Shown here one piece after another: positions 58,342 to 64,000 of a stretch of DNA of 64,000 nt. The stretch spans positions 2,294,001 through 2,358,000 of the forward strand of contig CM121342.1 of the NCBI GenBank assembly GCA_051530055.1, written 5' to 3'. This stretch comes from Neoechinorhynchus agilis. Lineage: Eukaryota; Acanthocephala. The first letter of the stretch is position 1. The number at the start of each line of letters is the position of its first letter. Position numbers and translations under genes: made by a program. Under the pieces are notes generated by a model, which was not told the origin of the DNA, did no database searches, and saw only the letters and a program-made list of their open reading frames with translations.

Positions 58342-60127
58342 ATGCTCAAAATAGGTTCTGAAGACGGCACCCGGCACCTCTTCACGCCGATTATACTGTA
58401 CACTGTCGTTGGATTCTTGATAAGGCGATATTCCATAAGTGTCACTTATACAGATTTTGATCCTCTAAAGTATTCTTCAAATGCTGCAAAGATCATTGTA
58501 CCAGTACTCACATCAGCGAATGTAATGATAACACTTGTGTATTTTATAGTACAATCGAAGATCACAAGAAAATCGACGAAACGTTTGAGAGTTCTCTTAT
58601 CATTGCTGGTAATGAGCATCCATATTGTCATTTGTGCCTATATATGCAATCCACTCAATCGTTACACAGGTTCTATATCATTACCGATCCGAATGATTGG
58701 ATATACCATGTTCAATTTTGCAGCACTCAAAACGTTTACTTTTTGCATTTTTTGCTTTGGATTTGCAGGAGAAAAAGACGTACAAATCGGTTATCAGCAC
58801 TTTATTTGGGAGGTCGTCACAGGATCACCTTATATGTTTAGTATGCTTATAGATACAAATATCGAATTTCATTATGTTAAAGATCTTTGTTATACATTTG
58901 GGAAATCTACTCGTCTAACAGTAGTTTTTCTTAATGGACATTGAAAAGAATAGCAATATAATTCGATTTATTTCTGGTATGTTTAAATTTTATTAGATTT
59001 TGAGCATGCTCAAAATTCGCAACTTGCATTTATTTTCAAAAAATAATCATGGGAACTGAGTAAAAATACAAATGGATTATTTTAGTAATTTTCTTGGATT
59101 AAACTTTATATTTTCATATGTCAAAGCTTCGGTTTTACTTTCGCTCAATTTTGAATAATGAGAATTAGTGCCATTTCGTGTAGAATGGTGTTTTTAAATT
59201 TATCTTTAGTTTAAATATGTCACTTTTGTCTCTTCCTGAGTTTATTCTGTGCGAGCGAAAATGAAAAATTATATGATTCGTTGACAATTATAAGAAGCCC
59301 GCGAAGTCCAAGTTTAGCAAGTACTTTTCGGCGCATCGACGATAATGTCTTCTTTTGAAAATTTTAAACTTAAAATTAACTCCTATATACAAATAAAAGG
59401 TAAGTTTCCCTCAAAGTGACGGCTTTATTTTATGTTGACAATGTACAATCCTTGGTTATCGTTCCGGCCCTCGAAACGTCTTTTCTATCGAATCCGTCCA
59501 CTGATGGTAGCTCGCTGTACAATCGAACTATTGCTGAGCCTTGCATTCAATACAATAATGATTGCCGATTGGTTGATGCCGATCATATACAACCACTTCC
59601 ACATTTACTCCAAATCGAACTATCTTCGATTAATACCACTCATATTTCAAGTTTGCTTATTTGGGGCAATGTCGCATATAACATTATTTTTCTTATGTTT
59701 CCAGCCGATGCTAAATCTAATGGCTGAACTTTCCGGTGAACTCAATCGTGAATTTTACTACGACTGGTGGAACTGCACTGATTTGACAAGCTATTGGAAC
59801 AAATGGAATCAACCTGTTCATCGATTTCTAAAATATAATGTATATGTGCCATCGGCGCATATATTCAAGTTTAAGAAATTCACATGTGAAACGATTGTGT
59901 TTGTAGTTTCGGGTTTAATGCACGATCTAGCTTTTCTTGTATGTTGCAATCAATTGCCGTTTGTATTTATTCCAGCTTTTGGTACTAATCCGATCCAGTC
60001 GAGAGTAGTGGACGAGTTCAGCAAGCATTATCCAAATGCTTGCACACTCATTGGAAGGTTCACAATTGGATTGACTGCATCAGTTGGCTTCGTCGGATAC
60101 AGTCTCTACTTTGTCAAAGATTATTGA
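58342..60127 (+). CDS. SOAT-like membrane-bound O-acyltransferase, copy 2
   Basis: A tandem paralogue of the gene at 55.1-57.1 kb. The N-half from ATG 58342 (MLKIGSEDGTRHLFTPIILY) runs to about 58835; the C-half, about 59425-60127, has MLTMYNPWLSFRPSKRLFYR, NLMAELSGELNREFYYDWWN and WNKWNQPVHRFLK, with the catalytic-region His in SGLMHDLAFLVC. Identity between the paralogues is moderate, so the duplication is old. The active-site neighbour is Asp (HD) where SOAT/DGAT enzymes have Glu (HEY). The 590-nt region between halves holds an intron whose exact ends I could not fix. Stop at 60125-60127. Confidence 0.78.
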
Positions 60128-60944
60128 CTCTTTTTAGTCAAATAAAGTCTCATCTTTATATCGAATTTTGTACAAAACATTAACAAATTGAATGGGCTTT
60201 TTTAAAAATGCTTCAAGGGCACGGTATAAATTTTGGTTTGTAGCAACAAAGGAAAAATCTCAAAGCGCAGTCTTCCACCCTACCTTGTTTTGAGGATTCG
60301 CTCACCTTTTTACTTTATTTGTGGATTTTTATTAGACGAAAGATTTTGGTAGTTTTCAAACCAATTTTGCTTAAATTTGTTGCGGTTTAAATATGAGGAT
60401 TATGTTTTATAGGAAGGATAAAACCTTAAAACTGGTATTAAATACAGTGAGGACTGTAGTACAGCATAATTTCTGAATTTGTCATGATCATGTGCGGTAG
60501 GAAACAACGTAGAGTGGTCAGCAGAATGAAATAACGATTGTTTAAGTCTACGAAAAATCTATATTCCGTCCAACTGTGTTGATAGTAAAGACGGATCTTT
60601 GCTCGCGAAAAATATAGTGTAAATTGAAAACGTTTTGGTTATGGTGACCATAAATCGTCGGATGAATTTCACGTCTGGTGGATTTTACAATTTAAACAAC
60701 ATTTAATTAACAACAAATACAAAATTAAGTTACTATTATGGATTCAGTTGTGAATACTACGATAAGATTGGACAAATATCAGGTTTTAACTGCAATGCGG
60801 GAACCAAAGGGAAAATAAAGCAAAAAAGCTCAAATCTTTAGAGTAACTTTCCATGGCTACCTACGCTTTTCAAACTACATGTAAAATAAAGAAAAATGCA
60901 CACTAATCTTTGAAAGTTCGTTTCATTTAATATTAAGCGAGATC
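60128..60944. other. AT-rich stretch without a gene
   Basis: Downstream flank of the acyltransferase gene. No coding frame, RNA gene or repeat is supported. Confidence 0.5.
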
Positions 60945-61665
60945 ATTCATACCACCGCTCTGCATCACTCAGCTGCCGTCCTAGTGTAACGGTCGAAAGG
61001 ACGGATGCAGCCTTCCCCCACCGTTGCACAGCCAGACTTACGCTTTGTAGGAGGAATGTCTTCGGATCGCCAGCGATTTGTCTCAAGTATTCAGGGCACG
61101 ACTAAGAATTGCATTCACTTCGGCGTGTCGTGAGTATCTTGCGCCTGATTGCCGACAGACGAGACCATGGTGTCCCGGTGGTTCCACGGTCGCTCTGCTA
61201 CGACACTGCAATCCTTACTGTCTCGTCGGAGGGTACCCACAGAAGCGATTGGGATAGCGTGGAGCCAACTCCGGATTCTCTTGTAGAGACTGCTACCAAT
61301 CGAATTCGATTTACCAGGCCAAGAGAATCTGAAATTAAGGAATTATGAATTCTCGCTACCATGGGTGAGTCCCAAACTTATTGTTTGCATCCATTGACGG
61401 GGACCTGCTCGCTGCCTGAATATCCACACCAAATATTAAGCGCCTCCAGGAAATCTTCATCCAAAGTTTAATTCTCGCCGAGAAAAGACTGAATTATTAT
61501 GCGGTTTGCTTCATACGATCCCAAATAAGCTGGGAGAGAAATATCGGCTGCTTTTCGTATACCCAAACCGCCGGCGACACAAGCATGAACGCTTGACGTC
61601 AGGCATCGTCCGACAGCTGAGTATTTAAAATTTTCTCGACAGAGGCTTTCACCGTCTCGTCTGAT
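60945..61665 (-). mobile_element. LINE 3'-end fragment, internally deleted
   Basis: The family 3' tail at 60.95-61.09 kb joins at about 61.09 kb to an upstream part of the C-terminal region and the post-RT block (reverse complement of 45.75-46.32 kb). It ends at about 61670 where unit F begins. Confidence 0.75.
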
Positions 61666-61671
61666 TTTAAT

Positions 61672-63500
61672 TTCAATTCATAGGCATCAAATTGACCACT
61701 TAAACCCTTAAAAATTAACAACCTGCGATACTTAGAAATTTCTTAGACAATAATCATTAATAAGCTCCATTTTTCAGTGACATTTCATCCAATTTACAAA
61801 GACGCATCTCTAATTTAGGTTTTAGAGAAAGATATCAATTGTCACAAGAACCGAATATCAAAATGTTTAATGACGAATCTTAATCTCCGAAGGCACCTAA
61901 GAATCCTAAATTCTAAAAATTGACGAATGGTCGAAAAACCGAGCTATTTCCGTCGTCGTCTTTACGCAAGAACATAAAACGAAAGCTTAAAGATCGTTAA
62001 AAATTCACCGATACGTCCAAAATGATAACCAATAGACAAAATCCGAGAATCCGGTTTACTGATCCCAATCCGAAGGACGATATTCCACATTAAGAATTGT
62101 ATTTTCTTTCGAACAGAAATCGGAAAGATCTAATGTCGGAAATCTTTGTAATCTCCAAAAAGTTGATTCTTAAATTTGATTGGTCAAATGGTTTCTTGTT
62201 ATTCAGATTTGTGGATTTTGCTTGGCACTTTGGTTCCATGGCTCATTGATGGAAATTCATTAAAGTTTCTTTTCCTATGGATGGAGTATTTTGAAGGTTC
62301 GGTTTTTGTATCTAAGATCCGATTCTGAAGTGCAGAATCATGAAGGTTTGAAGTGAATTCTGAGTCCTATGTTCACCTTTTGTAAGAATCCATCGTTTTC
62401 TTCTATTTAAATTTTAAATTAATATAGAAGATAAATTAAAAAAGGGATTCCGTTATCATCATCCAGGATAAAAAATATTTTATTTAATAGAAATATTTCG
62501 CGATTGATCAGATTAATTTACAATGACGGACGTGGCTATGCTTCCTCTTTCGAAATATCTCAATGAAATATTTTGAATCCGTCTGGGATCTACAACTCTA
62601 TCTGCCCCAAGGATTTTTTCTTGATTTTAAGTGAGAAAATGCACAATTAAACAATTATCATACGACTAAAACACTAGTTTAATCTGTTAATAACATGATT
62701 TTTATAGCTAAAATCTGGAATGTTTCGTAGATCCTAAATTTTACGATTTACGACATTTTTGAACCGGTCAAACATCATCATCATAAACTGAAATCCCATG
62801 CGATCCATTTTGGCAAGGCACTCAATGTATGGATCGAAGCATTTGGCTATTTCGAGAACATGTTTATCCGGTAGATGCTTTGGCGGCTTTCCTATTTTCG
62901 TATATTTTTCGTATAGTTTATCCCTAGTTTTTAGAAGCTTAATGATTGTCTCCATCCTGATATCGTTGCAATAACATCCTTCGTTTAACTTTATCAGATT
63001 AAGAAGGTTTCCAAAAATCCCATTGAAATATCGGAGCACATCATCGCGAACTGGAACGTCCTCTACAGCCGTCGTATTTATTACACTTTGAAGGTACGAG
63101 GACGGATCTGTTGCCATTGTAGTTTTAGAATTTGCCCCTGGGGCTTCCTGGTTCGAATGCCTTTTTAAGTATTCCATTTTTAGTTCCGTTTTCAAAGCAT
63201 TTTGGTTTGAGGCTCGACCACAAGTGACTGTGAATGGATAGAGTAGAAAAGAAAGGATCACGGTGAAGATAGAATGATACATCAATAAATACCTTGGTAT
63301 AATCCTTTCTAGTATATAATTTGGAGATGTTAAATAGTTCGAAGATTGTGTACTAGCAACTAAAAGATATATTGACTATAAACAAACTTAGTTTCCTATG
63401 GCAAATATAATTCTGTAAACATCGAGTGAACGAAAATACACCGTGAATAAATAAAAATGTGAAATCTCAAAAGTGAAAATTATATTAGCGGGATGAAAAG
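61672..63500 (-). repeat. Composite repeat unit, copy F (class-1 flank, truncated)
   Basis: Matches copies A/B/D from the gene through the 3' flank to about 61675 ('ataggcatcaaattgacc'), where it is cut next to a LINE. The promoter side reaches the 'atgtgaaatctcaaaagtg' landmark at about 63457-63495. Confidence 0.85.
62734..63282 (-). CDS. Small secreted four-cysteine protein, copy F
   Basis: A 182-aa copy from ATG 63282, beginning MYHSIFTVILSFLLYPFTV, with 'KRHSN' and 'MAT' as in copy E but NTT kept. All landmarks are intact. Its coding sequence groups with E while its 3' flank is class 1 as in A, B and D, a mosaic that implies exchange between units. Confidence 0.8.
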   Translation of the reverse strand: MYHSIFTVILSFLLYPFTVTCGRASNQNALKTELKMEYLKRHSNQEAPGANSKTTMATDPSSYLQSVINTTAVEDVPVRDDVLRYFNGIFGNLLNLIKLNEGCYCNDIRMETIIKLLKTRDKLYEKYTKIGKPPKHLPDKHVLEIAKCFDPYIECLAKMDRMGFQFMMMMFDRFKNVVNRKI

Positions 63501-64000
63501 CATTGAGTAAAATTTTCGTCAAAAGAACTTATTCGCTCTTTTATTTATGTGGTCAGAGATAATTCAGAAACATAACCAGTGGAAAACACTAGTCTAGGAA
63601 ACAGAAGAGAGAATCCCTATCTTTACTAATTTGGTCATAAAATTCAGTTGTTAAATTTTTTTCCATTTATGTATTAAAAAGAGAACATTTTGGGGTTTCT
63701 TGATAAGTTTTGCCACAAGTAGAGTTTGTTTCGCCGATGGGGAAATCATATGATTAAAATAAACTAATGACATATTCCAAAATGCACCTAATTCAGCTAG
63801 ATTAGAATTATTAAGTTTAAGTAACTTTGATTGATTCAAAATAAATAAGTCCTCTAGAGTCAGGCCCGATGTAGGAAACATTATAAGATCATGTCTCAAA
63901 AAGTGGTTGAGACTAAATTTTTTATATGGGCGTGAAATCCATCGATATATTGTTTTTTTATAACAGCACCGTCAATAAATGTCTCCTTCGTAATTATTGA
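63501..64000. other. Right edge, no supported gene
   Basis: Begins with the short segment shared with copy D (gaaaagcattgagtaaaatt... to about 63580). A minus-strand 82-codon frame (63651-63899) resembles nothing I know and is not called. Confidence 0.4.

Noticed and set aside
63651-63899. Minus-strand 82-codon frame
   Set aside because: Unrecognised, Leu/Asn/Lys-rich, next to the window edge and without splice context.
1-64000. CRISPR arrays, prokaryotic operons or phage genes
   Set aside because: No spaced direct repeats of CRISPR form, no ribosome-binding-site-led gene strings, and all recognised genes are eukaryotic with introns.

Overview
The window is eukaryotic and metazoan. Host genes are split by short GT-AG introns, mostly about 34-60 nt with a few longer ones, in AT-rich DNA. 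Recognisable products are animal-type: an SLU7 splicing factor, an SH3-SH2-kinase Src protein, a chondroitin synthase/polymerising factor, PYROXD1, sterol O-acyltransferase-like MBOAT proteins and a Ly6-like GPI-anchored protein. Intron size, the gene set and the transposon mix (Mag-type and CsRn1-type Ty3/gypsy elements, Penelope-like, RTE-like) fit a small-genome invertebrate, perhaps a nematode. The species cannot be named from the sequence alone.

Layout. 0-18.4 kb is mostly host genes on the + strand: the 3' part of HDHD5 (1-1417) with a tandemly repeated 3' end, a LINE fragment and tRNA-like SINE (2.1-2.95 kb), an unidentified terminal gene piece (3.0-3.3 kb), SLU7 (3.44-5.05 kb), a long-inverted-repeat MITE (5.34-5.80 kb), an orphan gene (6.2-7.05 kb), a CHPF/CHSY-type glycosyltransferase (7.8-10.4 kb), about 6 kb with no convincing gene, and a Src-family kinase (16.6-18.3 kb).

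18.7-40 kb, with outliers at 47.6-49.0 and 61.7-63.5 kb, is a rearranged array of one composite unit. A full unit is about 4 kb: 5' flank, an intronless gene for a small secreted four-cysteine protein (182 aa), a 3' flank, an 18-bp minisatellite and a LINE reverse-transcriptase fragment. The gene occurs six times, nearly identical, in both orientations. Two copies form the arms of an 8-kb palindrome and two are head to head. One unit has lost the gene precisely, one copy has lost its start frame and one has gained a chimeric N-terminus. A nested pair of Ty3/gypsy fossils (30-36 kb) lies inside the array. I do not recognise the protein family. This amplifying locus is the most unusual thing in the window.

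40-64 kb mixes host genes with retroelement debris: PYROXD1 (40.5-43.3 kb, complete, 13 exons), an orphan gene (44.35-44.9 kb), a LINE that flanks a stray piece of an SLC17-type transporter gene (44.97-47.25 kb), a GC-rich 300-bp island, a Ly6-like gene (49.5-50.0 kb), RTE-like and Penelope-like fragments with hammerhead-ribozyme-like motifs, another long LINE fragment (51.8-53.2 kb), a PEBP-like gene (53.5-54.1 kb), and a tandem pair of divergent SOAT-like acyltransferase genes (55.1-57.1 and 58.3-60.1 kb) with a second copy of the 5.3-kb MITE between them. There is no sign of operons, CRISPR or prokaryotic gene organisation.
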